Below, one piece after another: positions 1 through 8,959 of a stretch of DNA of 64,000 nucleotides. A program made the position numbers and the translations under genes. The DNA lies in assembly GCA_020056965.1 (NCBI GenBank), contig JAGVGT010000031.1:1-64000 (forward strand), read 5' to 3'. The notes beneath the pieces are model-generated. The model saw nothing but the letters and a program-made list of their open reading frames with translations. It was not told where the DNA came from and made no database searches. Every line of letters starts with the position of its first letter. Positions within the stretch are counted from its first letter, which is position 1. This DNA comes from Deltaproteobacteria bacterium. Its GTDB lineage: Bacteria; Desulfobacterota; Desulfobulbia; Desulfobulbales; JAGXFP01.

Positions 1-1164
1 GCCGGTGACGGCGGCGAAGACCGCCGCCTCCAGCTGGCCCAGCCCCTCACCGGTGCGGGCCGACACCGCCACCAGCACCAGCCCCGGCGCCAGGGCGCCA
101 ATGGCCGAGAGATCCCGATCCGCGCAAAGATCAAGCTTATTGACCACCAGCAGGGCGGGTCGTCCCGCCAGGCTCGCAATCAGGGCCAGATCGTCATCCA
201 CCACCCCGACCGCCCCATCCAGCACCAGCAGGACCAGATCAGCCACCTCCTGCTGGCGACGGGCCCGCTGGATACCCAGTTCTTCGACGGCCTCGGCGTT
301 TTCGCGAATCCCGGCGGTATCGACGATCCGGACCGGCATCCCCTTGATGTTGAGAAAATCCTCGATGGTGTCGCGGGTGGTGCCGGGAATCTCGGTGACG
401 ATGGCCCGCTCTTCCTTGAGCAGGCTGTTTAAGAGGCTGGATTTGCCGACGTTGGGCCGCCCGAGGATCACCACCGAAATGCCCTCACGGTAAATCCGGC
501 CCCGGTCGGCGGCACGCAGCAGTTCTTCCAGGGGGGCGATGACCTTGGCGGCCAGGTCAGGCAGCAGAGTGGTGGGGTTGATGATCTCCAGATCGTCGTC
601 GGGAAAATCGATGGCCACCTCGAGCAGGACCCGGACGGTCAGGAGTTCCTGACGCACCGCCTCGACCCGACCCTGGAGGGTGCCGCGCAGCTGGGAGATG
701 GCAATCTGCAACCCCTGGCTGGTCTGGGCCTGGAGGAGATCGATCACCGCCTCGGCCCTGGTCAGGTCGAGACGGCCATTCAAGAAAGCGCGTTTGGTAA
801 ATTCGCCCGGTTCGGCGGGGAGCGCCCCGGCGCTCAAGACCAGGCCGAGAATCTGCTGGAGGATCAGGTAGCTGCTGTGGCTCTGGATCTCCACCACATC
901 CTCGCGGGTGTAAGAGTGGGGAGCGGCCATCAGGACGGCCATCACCTCGTCGAGGGGCTGGCCGCTGGCCGGATCGACGATCCAGCCGTAGGTCAAGCGG
1001 TGGCTGAGCAGGGGCCGGTCACGCTGGGGGCGAAACAGGTGCTGGAGCAGGGCCAGGGCCTCGGGGCCACTGATCCGGATGATCCCGATCCCGCCGGCCC
1101 CCGGCGGGGTGGCGATGGCGGCAATGGTCCCGGCGTCCCGGTCGGGCTGACGGCAAATGGCCAT
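1..1164 (-). CDS. mnmE: tRNA modification GTPase MnmE (3' end beyond window)
   Basis: With MnmG, MnmE installs the carboxymethylaminomethyl group on wobble U34 of tRNAs, using GTP and a folate donor. Translating the minus strand from ATG at 1164 gives 388 residues open to the left edge. The N-terminal folate-binding part begins MAICRQPDRDAGTIAAIATP. The G domain follows, with P-loop GRPNVGKSS, switch region EIPGTTRDTI, DTAGIREN and NKLD. The C-terminal helical segment with the catalytic cysteine lies outside the window. The start is 12 nt after the jag stop, so it is the last visible gene of the rpmH-rnpA-yidD-yidC-jag-mnmE block. I see no frameshift in the visible part. Confidence 0.96.
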   Translation of the reverse strand, partial: MAICRQPDRDAGTIAAIATPPGAGGIGIIRISGPEALALLQHLFRPQRDRPLLSHRLTYGWIVDPASGQPLDEVMAVLMAAPHSYTREDVVEIQSHSSYLILQQILGLVLSAGALPAEPGEFTKRAFLNGRLDLTRAEAVIDLLQAQTSQGLQIAISQLRGTLQGRVEAVRQELLTVRVLLEVAIDFPDDDLEIINPTTLLPDLAAKVIAPLEELLRAADRGRIYREGISVVILGRPNVGKSSLLNSLLKEERAIVTEIPGTTRDTIEDFLNIKGMPVRIVDTAGIRENAEAVEELGIQRARRQQEVADLVLLVLDGAVGVVDDDLALIASLAGRPALLVVNKLDLCADRDLSAIGALAPGLVLVAVSARTGEGLGQLEAAVFAAVTG

Positions 1165-1176
1165 GCGCGGTTCAGC

Positions 1177-2016
1177 TTACTCGTTCTTGCCCTTCTTACC
1201 CCGACCCGGCAGGTAGATGAGGATCTTCTTGAACTGGCCCTCGCCGACGCTGCGGCTGCGGATGGTCGGGTCGTCCTGGAGCTTCATGTGGACGATGCGC
1301 CGTTCGGCCGGGTTCAGGGCCGGAATGGAGCGGGTCCGACCATTCTCCCTGACCTCCTCGGCCAGCTTGACGGCCATCTCCTCGAGATCATCGCGCCGCA
1401 CCTCCCGGTAGCTGCCGACATCCACCGAGAACATCACCTTGCCTTCGATCCGCCGGCTGATGATCTTGCGCATCAGATACTGCAGGCTGTCCAGGGTCTG
1501 CCCCTCGGGCCCGATGATCTCCGCCTCGTTGCCGCCCTCAAGTTTGGCGATGATCCGGTTTTCCTCGTTGCTCACCGAAACCTGGGCGGTAAAGCCCATC
1601 AGTTCGAGAATCTTTTCCAGGTCGGTCTTGACGGCCGCCAGGATCTCGGCGGTGATCTCGGCCGGCGGTTTTTCCGGCAGGCGCCGCGGGGCAGGAGCCT
1701 CGCTCCGGCGGCCTTCGCTTTTCCGCTCGCCGCGCTTATCATCCTTCTTTTCATCCCGCCGCTCATTGCGGCGGGGCCGGGCCGGCTTGGCCCCTTCCCC
1801 GGCGGCCCGCTCGGCGACCGGTTTGGCCGGGCGCCCCGAACTCTTCAGGGTCACCGCAATCACCGCCTTCTTCCGGCCGATCAAGCCGAAGATCCCGGAG
1901 GAGCCGGCCGCCACCACCTCGATCTGCATGGCATCCTGACTTACGCCCAGTTCCCGGCAGGCCTTGCTGATCGCCTCGGTCACATCACTGCCGGTATATT
2001 CGATTTTCTGCGACAT
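1177..2016 (-). CDS. jag: Jag (KhpB/EloR-type) RNA-binding protein
   Basis: This is a cytoplasmic KH-R3H RNA-binding protein of the Jag/KhpB family, linked in other bacteria to cell-wall and membrane-protein regulation. ATG at 2016 is preferred because AGGAG lies a few bases upstream; an in-frame start at 2046 adds ten poorly supported residues. Of 279 residues, about 1-55 form the Jag-N domain (MSQKIEYTGSDVTEAI...SGIFGLIGRKKA). A highly charged Lys/Arg/Glu linker spans about 60-115. The KH domain contains EIIGPEGQTLDSLQYL, and the C-terminal R3H region contains NPAERRIVHM. It lies between yidC and mnmE, its usual place. Confidence 0.93.
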   Translation of the reverse strand: MSQKIEYTGSDVTEAISKACRELGVSQDAMQIEVVAAGSSGIFGLIGRKKAVIAVTLKSSGRPAKPVAERAAGEGAKPARPRRNERRDEKKDDKRGERKSEGRRSEAPAPRRLPEKPPAEITAEILAAVKTDLEKILELMGFTAQVSVSNEENRIIAKLEGGNEAEIIGPEGQTLDSLQYLMRKIISRRIEGKVMFSVDVGSYREVRRDDLEEMAVKLAEEVRENGRTRSIPALNPAERRIVHMKLQDDPTIRSRSVGEGQFKKILIYLPGRGKKGKNE

Positions 2017-2190
2017 CTGATCTCTCCTAAGTTCAGGGGGCGGCAAAAAACTCTGGCCGCACTTTTGGAGCCGTTTAAGAAATAGCCCTTACATCTCTAC
2101 CTATTCCGTTACAGCTCCCAACTCTCTCCAGTCCCTCTTGCGGGGGATGCCGTAGCCGGCTTTACTGCGCCAATTATCACTGAACAACGG

Positions 2191-3855
2191 TCATTCCGGA
2201 CTGCGGTTGATGAAGTACTGCTGGGCCATCTGCAGCAGGTTGTTGACGAAGAAATACAAGACCAGCCCGGCGGCAAAATTGATGAACAGGAAGGTGAAAA
2301 TCACCGGCATGAACATCATGATCTTGGCGGTTTCCGGGTTGGCGGCCGGGGTGGGCGTCATCTTCTGCTGGATGAACATGGTGGCGCCCATCAGCAGGGT
2401 CAAAACCGGCAAGCCCCCAACATAAGGGATATTGAATCCCACAGCCAACCGTTCCGGGGCCGACAGGTCGGTGATCCACAGCATGAACGGGGCATGCCGC
2501 AACTCGATGGCCTGCATCAGCACCTGGTAAAGGGCGAAAAACACCGGGATCTGGATGACCATCGGCAGACAACCACCCAGGGGGTTGATCTTGTAAGTCT
2601 TATAGAGCTCCATCTGCGCCTGGGCCATGCGCTCTTTGTCATCCTTATACTTCTCGCGGAGTTCGGCCAGCTTGGGCTGCAACTTTTGCATGCCCTTCAT
2701 GGACTTCATGCCCTTGTGGGTGATGGGCCAGAAGATCAGCTTGATCAGGACGGTCACCAGGATGACCGCCACCCCGTAATTCCTCACCACCGAGTAGAAC
2801 CAGAGGAGCAGAATCAGGAGCGGATGGGCGACCACCCCGAACCAGCCGAAGTTGACGGCCTGATTGAAATTGTGGCCGGCCGCCTTGAGATCGGCCATTT
2901 TTTTGGGGCCGAAATAGACCGTGTAGCTGTACTGGCGACTGGCGCCGGGATTGATGACCTCGGCGGCGCCACTAAGCACGTTGCCGACACTGGTCCCCCC
3001 CTGGCTGGACAGCCGCACCGTCGGATTGGCGGCCGCATTGCCGGTCGGGGCCACCGCCATCATGAAATAGGTATCTTCGTAGGCGGTCCAATCGATCTTG
3101 CCTTGGAAGGTCTGGGGGCCATCCTCAACCAGGTCGCTAACCTTCACCTCTTCACGTTCGCCATCCTTAAACAAGGCCGGGCCGTTGAAGAGAAACTGAC
3201 CTTCCTGGGCCTCGGGGTTAAAGGGATGGCCGACCAGACTTAGGTACGGCGAGCCCTGCAGGGCCGAGGTCGAGGTGTTGGCCACCTCGACCTCCAGGTC
3301 GATCAGGTAGTTGTCGGCATGGAAGGTCATCTTCCTGGTCACCACCAGGCCCGACGCCAAGCGGCCGGTCATGGTCAAGGCGATGGTGCCGTCACTGTTG
3401 CGGGTAACCGGACCCGCCTCGTACAGAGGCAACTCGCTGACCCGGGCCGGATCGGTGCCCCAGGAGAAGAAGAGGGGCAGATCGCGCCCGGCCCCATCCT
3501 TGATCAACTCCATCCCGACCGAGTCGGCCGCCAGCTTTTCCCGATAGTTTTTCAACCGGAATTTTTTGATAATGCCACCGCCCTCGGAAACCGTGGCCGC
3601 ATACATCCCGTTCTCCACCGGAATCTCTTGGGGGGCCCGGGCCGGCACGACAGCCGCCGCCCCCGCCACAACCTGCTCGACCGGGAGCGGAGCCAGCGGG
3701 GCGACCACCGGGGCCGCCGCAGTTGCGCCGCTGCCTTCCGGCTGGACCTGCACGCTTTCCTTGGCAGGCTGCGGAGTCGGGGCGAAAAAGTACTGGTAGC
3801 CGAAGATGATGGCCATCGACAGAACAACGGCCAGAAAGACGTTTCTAGTTTCCAT
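2191..3855 (-). CDS. yidC: Membrane protein insertase YidC
   Basis: YidC inserts and folds inner-membrane proteins, alone or with SecYEG; Fo subunit c is a classic client, and atpE lies 10 kb away. The 554-residue length matches the Gram-negative type: an N-terminal membrane anchor (residues about 5-23), a Pro/Ala-rich linker, a large periplasmic beta domain to about 340, then the conserved five-helix core. The cytoplasmic hairpin after the first core helix reads [20 protein letters not shown], followed by [21 protein letters not shown]. The yidD gene overlaps its start by 11 bp, implying coupled translation. A gap of about 170 bp with no obvious terminator separates it from jag. Confidence 0.97.
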   Translation of the reverse strand: METRNVFLAVVLSMAIIFGYQYFFAPTPQPAKESVQVQPEGSGATAAAPVVAPLAPLPVEQVVAGAAAVVPARAPQEIPVENGMYAATVSEGGGIIKKFRLKNYREKLAADSVGMELIKDGAGRDLPLFFSWGTDPARVSELPLYEAGPVTRNSDGTIALTMTGRLASGLVVTRKMTFHADNYLIDLEVEVANTSTSALQGSPYLSLVGHPFNPEAQEGQFLFNGPALFKDGEREEVKVSDLVEDGPQTFQGKIDWTAYEDTYFMMAVAPTGNAAANPTVRLSSQGGTSVGNVLSGAAEVINPGASRQYSYTVYFGPKKMADLKAAGHNFNQAVNFGWFGVVAHPLLILLLWFYSVVRNYGVAVILVTVLIKLIFWPITHKGMKSMKGMQKLQPKLAELREKYKDDKERMAQAQMELYKTYKINPLGGCLPMVIQIPVFFALYQVLMQAIELRHAPFMLWITDLSAPERLAVGFNIPYVGGLPVLTLLMGATMFIQQKMTPTPAANPETAKIMMFMPVIFTFLFINFAAGLVLYFFVNNLLQMAQQYFINRSPE

Positions 3856-4099
3856 GCCCTACTTTATGAGTTGAGATTGGTATTACGGGGTCAAATCCCC
3901 CCCGGGTGAACGGGTGGCAACGCAACAGTCGCCAGGCCGCCAGAAAGGAACCGCGCCAGGGTCCGTGCAGCTCGATGGCATCTATCGCGTACTGGGAACA
4001 GGTGGGAGTAAATCGGCAGCTGGGGGGGATCATCGGAGAGATGAACAGCTGATAGAATCTGACCAATGCGATCAGCGGAGCCCTGAAGATCATCACCAA
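3845..4099 (-). CDS. yidD: Membrane protein insertion efficiency factor YidD
   Basis: YidD is a small membrane-associated protein that helps YidC-dependent insertion. The 84-residue product has the family core: an N-terminal amphipathic segment ([19 protein letters not shown]), the cysteine-containing signature [19 protein letters not shown], then [16 protein letters not shown]. Its last 11 bp overlap the yidC start, and rnpA lies 67 bp upstream, the canonical rnpA-yidD-yidC order. Nothing in the sequence is unusual. Confidence 0.95.
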   Translation of the reverse strand: MVMIFRAPLIALVRFYQLFISPMIPPSCRFTPTCSQYAIDAIELHGPWRGSFLAAWRLLRCHPFTRGGFDPVIPISTHKVGHGN

Positions 4100-4166
4100 G
4101 CCTCCCGGTATGACAAGGGACGGGAAATATTTATGTCCGGTTGAGAGGCTTTGGCCGGCATCATCA

Positions 4167-4589
4167 TTACTTTTCGGGAACGCCCAGCGCTTCCGCCGCT
4201 GGCACCGGAGCCGGAGCGACTATCGCGGTCGGCGGTTTCCTGCCGCTCCCCGCTTTGCTGCCCAGGAGCATCCGTTCGACCAGTTGCTGTACTTCCAGGA
4301 GGCTATCCGGTTCAAAACCCGGCCGCACGGCAAAGACCACATCGGCGGCCGGAGAGATGAAGTGGCGGTTAAGCCGGAAGAATTCCCGGATAATCCGCTT
4401 GATCCGGTTCCTTCTTACCGCCGTCTTGATCCCGTGAATGCTGATCCCCAGCCGACTATCGGTGCCACCGGTGGCCAGGTAGATGATGGTCAACCGGGGG
4501 CTGCGCAGCCTTTTCCCCTCCTGGTAAACCTTGCGGTACTCCCAGGGTTGTCGGATCAGCAGCGATTTGGGAAGGGCCAGCGGCTTCAT
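4167..4589 (-). CDS. rnpA: Ribonuclease P protein component
   Basis: RnpA is the protein subunit of RNase P, which matures tRNA 5' ends with the catalytic RNA. The product is 140 residues, slightly long for the family because of a C-terminal Pro/Ala-rich tail (about residues 120-140). The family signature is [16 protein letters not shown], and the N-terminal part reads [19 protein letters not shown]. The gene follows rpmH by 67 bp on the same strand and is probably cotranscribed from the promoter upstream of rpmH. The RNase P RNA gene is not recognised in this window. Confidence 0.95.
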   Translation of the reverse strand: MKPLALPKSLLIRQPWEYRKVYQEGKRLRSPRLTIIYLATGGTDSRLGISIHGIKTAVRRNRIKRIIREFFRLNRHFISPAADVVFAVRPGFEPDSLLEVQQLVERMLLGSKAGSGRKPPTAIVAPAPVPAAEALGVPEK

Positions 4590-4656
4590 GTGATCGCGGC
4601 CGGACAGACGGCCACCAGGCCCGGTTCATCCGGCCGAAACCGGCCTGTTATAAAGC

Positions 4657-4794
4657 TCAGACCGCCAGCTTCTGCCGACCTTTGGCCCGCCGACGGTTAA
4701 TGATGGCACGGCCGGATTTGGTTTTCATTCTAAGTCTGAAACCGTGGGTGCGGTGACGCTTCAAATTACTGGGCTGAAAGGTTCTCTTGCTCAT
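4657..4794 (-). CDS. rpmH: 50S ribosomal protein L34
   Basis: This 45-codon gene encodes ribosomal protein L34. The product begins [20 protein letters not shown] and contains the conserved [20 protein letters not shown] tail. It is very basic and of normal length for L34. A well-formed sigma-70-type promoter lies about 130 bp upstream. In many bacteria dnaA is divergent from rpmH near oriC. Here the upstream neighbour is hemA on the same strand, and no dnaA is seen. Confidence 0.97.
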   Translation of the reverse strand: MSKRTFQPSNLKRHRTHGFRLRMKTKSGRAIINRRRAKGRQKLAV

Positions 4795-4927
4795 TGCGCT
4801 TCCTTCCTGATTACTTCTGACAGATGAGCCAAGGTCCGGCTGATGGTTGGCAACTTTCTACGTCTGGACCTTTGGCAGCCTTGACCGGGTGAGAGAATCT
4901 CTGATTTCCCGGCCACCAAAACTCGCT

Positions 4928-4956
4928 AACATAACCAGATGGCGAGTCGATGTCAA
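4928..4956 (-). promoter_or_regulatory. Predicted sigma-70 promoter of the rpmH operon
   Basis: On the minus strand a perfect -35 box TTGACA (4956-4951) is followed by a 17-bp spacer and the -10 box TATGTT (4933-4928). The predicted transcript starts near 4921, leaving a leader of about 125 nt before the rpmH ATG at 4794. It would drive rpmH-rnpA-yidD-yidC-jag-mnmE independently of hemA. Confidence 0.65.
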
Positions 4957-4995
4957 ACAAAATCCCGGGCCACCAAGGGCAAAATCCGCAGGCCC

Positions 4996-6297
4996 CTACT
5001 CATCTTCCGCCCCGTTATCGCCATCCTGATCCAGCGCGAAGATCTGCCGGGTCACCGCCAGTCGCTCGCCCTTGTCGGGGTTGTGCCGGTCTTCCGCCTT
5101 GAGGAAACGAATGGGGTCGTGGAGCATTTTACTGACAATGGCCCCGGCCATCTTCTCGATGGACACCTGGGCCTTGGGAGATAAATCCTTGAGATTGCCC
5201 AGGGTGCGGGCCAGTTCGGCCTGGCAGATGGCATCCGCCTTTCTCCGCAGTTCGGCAATGGTGGGACTGACCTCCATCCCCTCCAGCCACTGCTGGAATT
5301 TCATGGCCTCCTCGGCCACGATGTTCTCGCCGCGGGCGGCTTCCTTATCCCGTTCCGCCTTGTTGACGTCAACCACCTGCTGCAGGTCGTCGATGTCGTA
5401 GAGGTAGACATTGTCGAGATTGTTAAGCTCCGGGTCCAGATCCCGCGGGACGGCGATATCAATCAGAAACAGGGGGCGATTGTGCCGCTGCCTCATCACC
5501 GGTTTGACGTCGTCCTTTTTAAGCACCAGGCCGGGCGCCCCGGTGGAGCTGATCAGGATATCGATGTCTTCCAGCTGGGTGAAGAGTTCGTCGAGACCGG
5601 CGGCCTTGCCATTGAATTGCCGGGCCAACTTGACCGCCCGTTCAAGAGTCCGGTTGACCACCACGACCTGGCCCACCCCCTGGTTGATCAGGTGTTCGGC
5701 CGCCAGTTCCGCCATCTCGCCGGCCCCGACCAGCATGACCACCTTACCCTGGAGGTCGCCGAAAATCTTCTTGGCCATCTCGACGGCGGCGTAACTGATC
5801 GAGACCGCGTTGCTGCCGATGCTGGTCTCGGTGCGAATCCGCTTGGCCACCGAAAAGGATTTGTGCAGGAAACGATTCAAGATCGCCCCGGTACAGTTTT
5901 CCTCGGAGGCGATCTTGTAGGCCTGTTTGAGCTGTCCCAGGATCTGCGGCTCACCGACGATCATCGAGTCGAGACTGGCCCCGACCCGGAACAGGTGGGT
6001 AATGGCTTCGGATCCCTGATGCAGATAACTGTATTTGGCGGCCTCATCGTCGCTTAAGGAGGTCTTCCCGAACAGGAAACGGCGCAGGGCGCCGGGCGAT
6101 CGTTCGGCATCATTGCTGACGGTGATGATCTCCACCCGATTGCAGGTAGAAAGGATACAGCCCTCGCTGGCGCCGGTGCTGGTCAAAAGCTCCTGGAGCG
6201 GCAAAGTTCCGTCAGCGGAAAAGGCCAGCTGCTCACGGATTTCCACCGGGGCAGTCTTATGGTTGACCCCGAGAATGAAGATATTGTTAGCCTGCAT
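4996..6297 (-). CDS. hemA: Glutamyl-tRNA reductase
   Basis: HemA reduces glutamyl-tRNA to glutamate-1-semialdehyde with NADPH, the first committed step of C5-pathway tetrapyrrole synthesis; HemL, encoded at 15.2-16.5 kb, uses the product. The protein begins MQANNIFILGVNHKTAPVEI, with the catalytic cysteine at about 52 in CILSTCNRVEI. The NADPH domain carries VGAGEMAELAAEHL, and a dimerisation helix domain ends the 433-residue chain. ATG at 6297 overlaps the ccsA stop by 11 bp. An upstream in-frame extension to 6432 lies inside ccsA and is rejected. HemA and the precorrin-2 dehydrogenase in this operon both serve haem and sirohaem supply. Confidence 0.96.
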   Translation of the reverse strand: MQANNIFILGVNHKTAPVEIREQLAFSADGTLPLQELLTSTGASEGCILSTCNRVEIITVSNDAERSPGALRRFLFGKTSLSDDEAAKYSYLHQGSEAITHLFRVGASLDSMIVGEPQILGQLKQAYKIASEENCTGAILNRFLHKSFSVAKRIRTETSIGSNAVSISYAAVEMAKKIFGDLQGKVVMLVGAGEMAELAAEHLINQGVGQVVVVNRTLERAVKLARQFNGKAAGLDELFTQLEDIDILISSTGAPGLVLKKDDVKPVMRQRHNRPLFLIDIAVPRDLDPELNNLDNVYLYDIDDLQQVVDVNKAERDKEAARGENIVAEEAMKFQQWLEGMEVSPTIAELRRKADAICQAELARTLGNLKDLSPKAQVSIEKMAGAIVSKMLHDPIRFLKAEDRHNPDKGERLAVTRQIFALDQDGDNGAEDE

Positions 6298-7102
6298 ACG
6301 AATGAATCCCGCCGAGCATGAAGTTGACGCCCCAGAAGGTGAAGAGGACCACGATATAGCCGATAACCGCCAGAATGGCCGCCTTGCGCCGCCGCCAACC
6401 GGCGGTAAAACGCTGGTGCAGGATGGCCGCATAGATCAACCAGGTAACCAGCGACCAGGTTTCCTTGGGATCCCATTGCCAGTAAGTCCCGAAGGCCTGT
6501 TCGGCCCAGAAGGAGCCGGTAACAATCCCCAGGGTCAGCAGCAAAAAACCGGCGGTCAGACAGTGGTTGTTGAGGTTGTCCAGGGATTCCAGGGAGGGCA
6601 GCCTGGTGTAAAACATCCCGAAATGCTTGCCCTTGATCTCCCGTTCCTGCAAGAGATACATGACTCCGCCACAGAAGGCCAAGGTCAGGAAGGCATTGGC
6701 CAGGATGGCGATACTGGCGTGGACCGGCAACCACAGGCTCTGCAGAACCGGCGACAGTTCGACCACCTTGGTGGAGGAAAAGTAGGCCACCAGCATCAGG
6801 GCGAAAACGATGGGGCTGACAAAGACCCCGAAGTTCTTGACCTGATAGCGCCAGCGGAAGGAGAGATAGCTTAGGCAGACCGCCAAGGCGAAAAAGGAGA
6901 CGGCCTCATGGTTGCTGGTGATCGGGGTATAACCGACGCTCAGATAGCGCACCACCGTGTAGCCCACATGGCTGACGGCGGCAATGACCATGCCGTAGCG
7001 GGCCAGGATCTGGATCTTCGGGTTCTGGTTGAAAAAAAAGGCCAGGTAGGAGACGGTGACAAACAGGTAAAGGAAAAAAGTAAGATTAAATAGTAAGGTC
7101 AT
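6287..7102 (-). CDS. ccsA: Cytochrome c biogenesis protein CcsA/ResC family
   Basis: This integral membrane protein of system II cytochrome c maturation delivers haem across the membrane for attachment to CxxCH motifs. The 271-residue chain is almost entirely hydrophobic with about eight membrane segments. It carries the WWD haem-handling motif in FGTYWQWDPKETWSLVTWLI. It overlaps hemA by 11 bp and follows the precorrin-2 dehydrogenase gene, so haem synthesis and export genes are grouped. The matching ResB/Ccs1 partner is not in the window. The tetrahaem protein at 31 kb is one plausible client of the pathway. Confidence 0.9.
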   Translation of the reverse strand: MTLLFNLTFFLYLFVTVSYLAFFFNQNPKIQILARYGMVIAAVSHVGYTVVRYLSVGYTPITSNHEAVSFFALAVCLSYLSFRWRYQVKNFGVFVSPIVFALMLVAYFSSTKVVELSPVLQSLWLPVHASIAILANAFLTLAFCGGVMYLLQEREIKGKHFGMFYTRLPSLESLDNLNNHCLTAGFLLLTLGIVTGSFWAEQAFGTYWQWDPKETWSLVTWLIYAAILHQRFTAGWRRRKAAILAVIGYIVVLFTFWGVNFMLGGIHSYAG

Positions 7103-7133
7103 TTTCCAGGTTCCCGCCTCGTTTGTGGTTGGC

Positions 7134-7838
7134 TCAGGAAGGTTGACAATGGGGGTTGGGTCGGCAACTTAGCACTTTTTTGAGATTATTCAAACAATCC
7201 GGATCAAGGTCTGTCCCAAGCACCGCCCGCAGATGATTTTCAATGGCCGACCAGTCTCCAACCTTTACCCAACCGACCATATCGTCATTAAGCAGAGCAG
7301 AGAAAATTTCCTTGTTACGGTCGGACCCCAGCCCCAGGGCCAGGACTTCCGGCCGCAACCGGCCCATGATTTCTACCACAGTCGCGTATTCGTCGCCATA
7401 GGCTTCTGCCAGTTGTTTTTTAATGCGTTGGGCCAGGGCCGGACTCTGGCCGGCGGTGGAGACGGCAATCACCAGGTCCCCGCGGCTGACCACGGCCGGC
7501 AGGATAAAATTGCAGCGTTGCGGAACGTCGGCCACGTTGATCAGTTGGTTGGCCGCTACGGCCTCGTCAAAAACCGCCGCCTGGACCTCTTCGGCATCGG
7601 TGGCGGCAATAACCAGAAAGGCGCCGGCCAAATCACCCGGCTGGTAGGAACGGACCCGCCAGATCAGACGCCCCTGCCGGTGCAACTCCCGCAGTTCCGC
7701 CACCAGTTCCGGGCTGATCACCTCGACCACGCCGCCACACTCCAGCAGGGTGGCAACCTTGCGGGCCGCCACCCGGCCCCCGCCGATCACTATGCACTTA
7801 CGATCAGCAATCTGCAGGTTGATGGGAAAATATTTCAT
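7134..7838 (-). CDS. Precorrin-2 dehydrogenase / sirohydrochlorin ferrochelatase-like protein
   Basis: This resembles the Met8/SirC/CysG-N family, which oxidises precorrin-2 with NAD to sirohydrochlorin and may insert iron to make sirohaem for sulfite reductase. I place the start at ATG 7838 (MKYFPINLQIADRKCIVIGG); the open frame reaches 7982, but that extension looks unlike the family. The Rossmann motif GGGRVAARKVATLLECGG comes first, then the conserved RCNFILPAVVSRGDLVIAVS and TAGQSPALAQRIK. The 234-residue chain lacks the uroporphyrinogen methyltransferase half of full CysG. It is the first gene of an apparent operon with ccsA and hemA. Confidence 0.88.
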   Translation of the reverse strand: MKYFPINLQIADRKCIVIGGGRVAARKVATLLECGGVVEVISPELVAELRELHRQGRLIWRVRSYQPGDLAGAFLVIAATDAEEVQAAVFDEAVAANQLINVADVPQRCNFILPAVVSRGDLVIAVSTAGQSPALAQRIKKQLAEAYGDEYATVVEIMGRLRPEVLALGLGSDRNKEIFSALLNDDMVGWVKVGDWSAIENHLRAVLGTDLDPDCLNNLKKVLSCRPNPHCQPS

Positions 7839-8026
7839 GGCGGTAATTTCCAAATTTATCAATGGCGCCAACCGTTGCGCACCCACGGTCAACCCGTTGT
7901 TAACCTGGCCATCGGCAATCACCCAAAAGTAAAAATAGACCTTGCCCGATAGCACGGTTGGCCGGCAGCCTCTTCTTAGCATATCCAGAGCCCCCGCACA
8001 AGCCGGGAAGGCAATCGCTAATTGCT

Positions 8027-8054
8027 TTGACAGCCAGGTGCTTCAGACTATATT
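8027..8054 (+). promoter_or_regulatory. Predicted sigma-70 promoter upstream of yjbQ
   Basis: Perfect -35 box TTGACA at 8027-8032, 16-bp spacer, and -10 box TATATT at 8049-8054. The predicted start near 8061 gives a leader of about 45 nt to the yjbQ ATG. Confidence 0.6.
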
Positions 8055-8106
8055 GCAGACTGATAAGCTGGTATTGATGAATCTGGTTTACACAGGGGAT
8101 TAAACA

Positions 8107-8502
8107 ATGAGCGGCGGCAAATTTTCTCTCACGACCTCCCGGCAAATGGAGTTTATCGACATCACTGCCCAGGTCGCTCAAGCGGTCAGTGAAAGCGGCC
8201 GCCAGGACGGCCTTTGCTGTGTTTACAACCCGCACACCACCGCCGGCCTCACCATCAACGAGGGCGCCGATCCGGCCGTCCAGGAGGATATCCAGGCCGT
8301 CCTGCGCCGCATGGTCCCCCTTGACTACCCGTATCGGCATTTGGAGGGCAACTCCCCCGCCCATCTGATGGCCTCGCTGGTCGGCAGCTCGGTGACGGTC
8401 ATCTTCGAGGGTGGCCGGTTGTGTCTGGGCTCCTGGCAGAAGATCTTCTTCTGCGAGTTCGATGGCCCCCGCTCCCGCCAGGTTTTCTGGAAGATCGTCT
8501 GA
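8107..8502 (+). CDS. yjbQ: YjbQ family protein (UPF0047)
   Basis: This is a 131-residue protein of the conserved YjbQ/UPF0047 family, which has been tied to a weak thiamine-phosphate synthase activity; its physiological role is unsettled. Visible signatures are YNPHTTAGLTINEGADPAVQ, EGNSPAHLMASLVGSS and LCLGSWQKIFFCEFDGPRSR. The ATG at 8107 is preceded by AGGGG at good spacing, and a strong promoter lies 50-80 bp upstream. A short unknown gene follows after 18-27 bp and is probably cotranscribed. Confidence 0.92.
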   Translation: MSGGKFSLTTSRQMEFIDITAQVAQAVSESGRQDGLCCVYNPHTTAGLTINEGADPAVQEDIQAVLRRMVPLDYPYRHLEGNSPAHLMASLVGSSVTVIFEGGRLCLGSWQKIFFCEFDGPRSRQVFWKIV

Positions 8503-8529
8503 CCACTCCCTTAGGCAAAATTGAAAACG

Positions 8530-8775
8530 ATGGACGACCATACCCCAGATCCTCCCACGCTGGCCAACGAGATGGCCTTCGGCCTGGACCGCGTCACCGA
8601 CGAGCGCTCCCTGATTCTTTTCATGGAGCGCTTTTCCCGGCCGGAACTGCTGGCCACCCTGGTGCCCCGCCTGGGCGACCAGGAAATCATTGCCCTGCTG
8701 GACCAGCTGGGCGACCTGATGAAAAAGCATCTGCGGGAGCAGGAATATCACCGGCTCTTCCTGAAAGATCGCTAA
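8530..8775 (+). CDS. Small conserved-looking protein of unknown function
   Basis: I do not recognise this family. The product (81 residues from ATG 8530; 84 from an in-frame TTG at 8521 that has TTAGG just upstream) is soluble and acidic with no cysteines. It is predicted largely helical, with segments such as DRVTDERSLILFMERFSRPE and LGDQEIIALLDQLGDLMKKH. It directly follows yjbQ on the same strand. The start codon choice is open. Confidence 0.7.
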   Translation: MDDHTPDPPTLANEMAFGLDRVTDERSLILFMERFSRPELLATLVPRLGDQEIIALLDQLGDLMKKHLREQEYHRLFLKDR

Positions 8776-8959
8776 GCCGTCGTGCAAAAATAACTGTTAC
8801 ATCGGCAGGCTGTAAACGGCATCCCCCTCAAGGGGGGACTGAACAGAGTAAGGGGCCGTATCTAAGCGGCTACAAATGTAATGGGTATTTTCTTAACAGC
8901 CCCATAAATAAATCGGACCGGCGTCAGCTTGCGGTTCAACCACCAGACGGAGATTTGCC

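Noticed and set aside
877..2085. A 402-codon plus-strand frame across mnmE and jag
   Set aside because: It runs antisense to two conserved genes with all their motifs intact and shows no domain.
4795..4995. Search for DnaA boxes or oriC upstream of rpmH
   Set aside because: No TTATCCACA-type boxes or AT-rich unwinding element were seen here. The gap contains a promoter instead.
8776..8959. Hairpin CCCCCTCAAGGGGG considered as a terminator or small RNA
   Set aside because: Only a five-base stem, no T-run and no promoter; too little to call.
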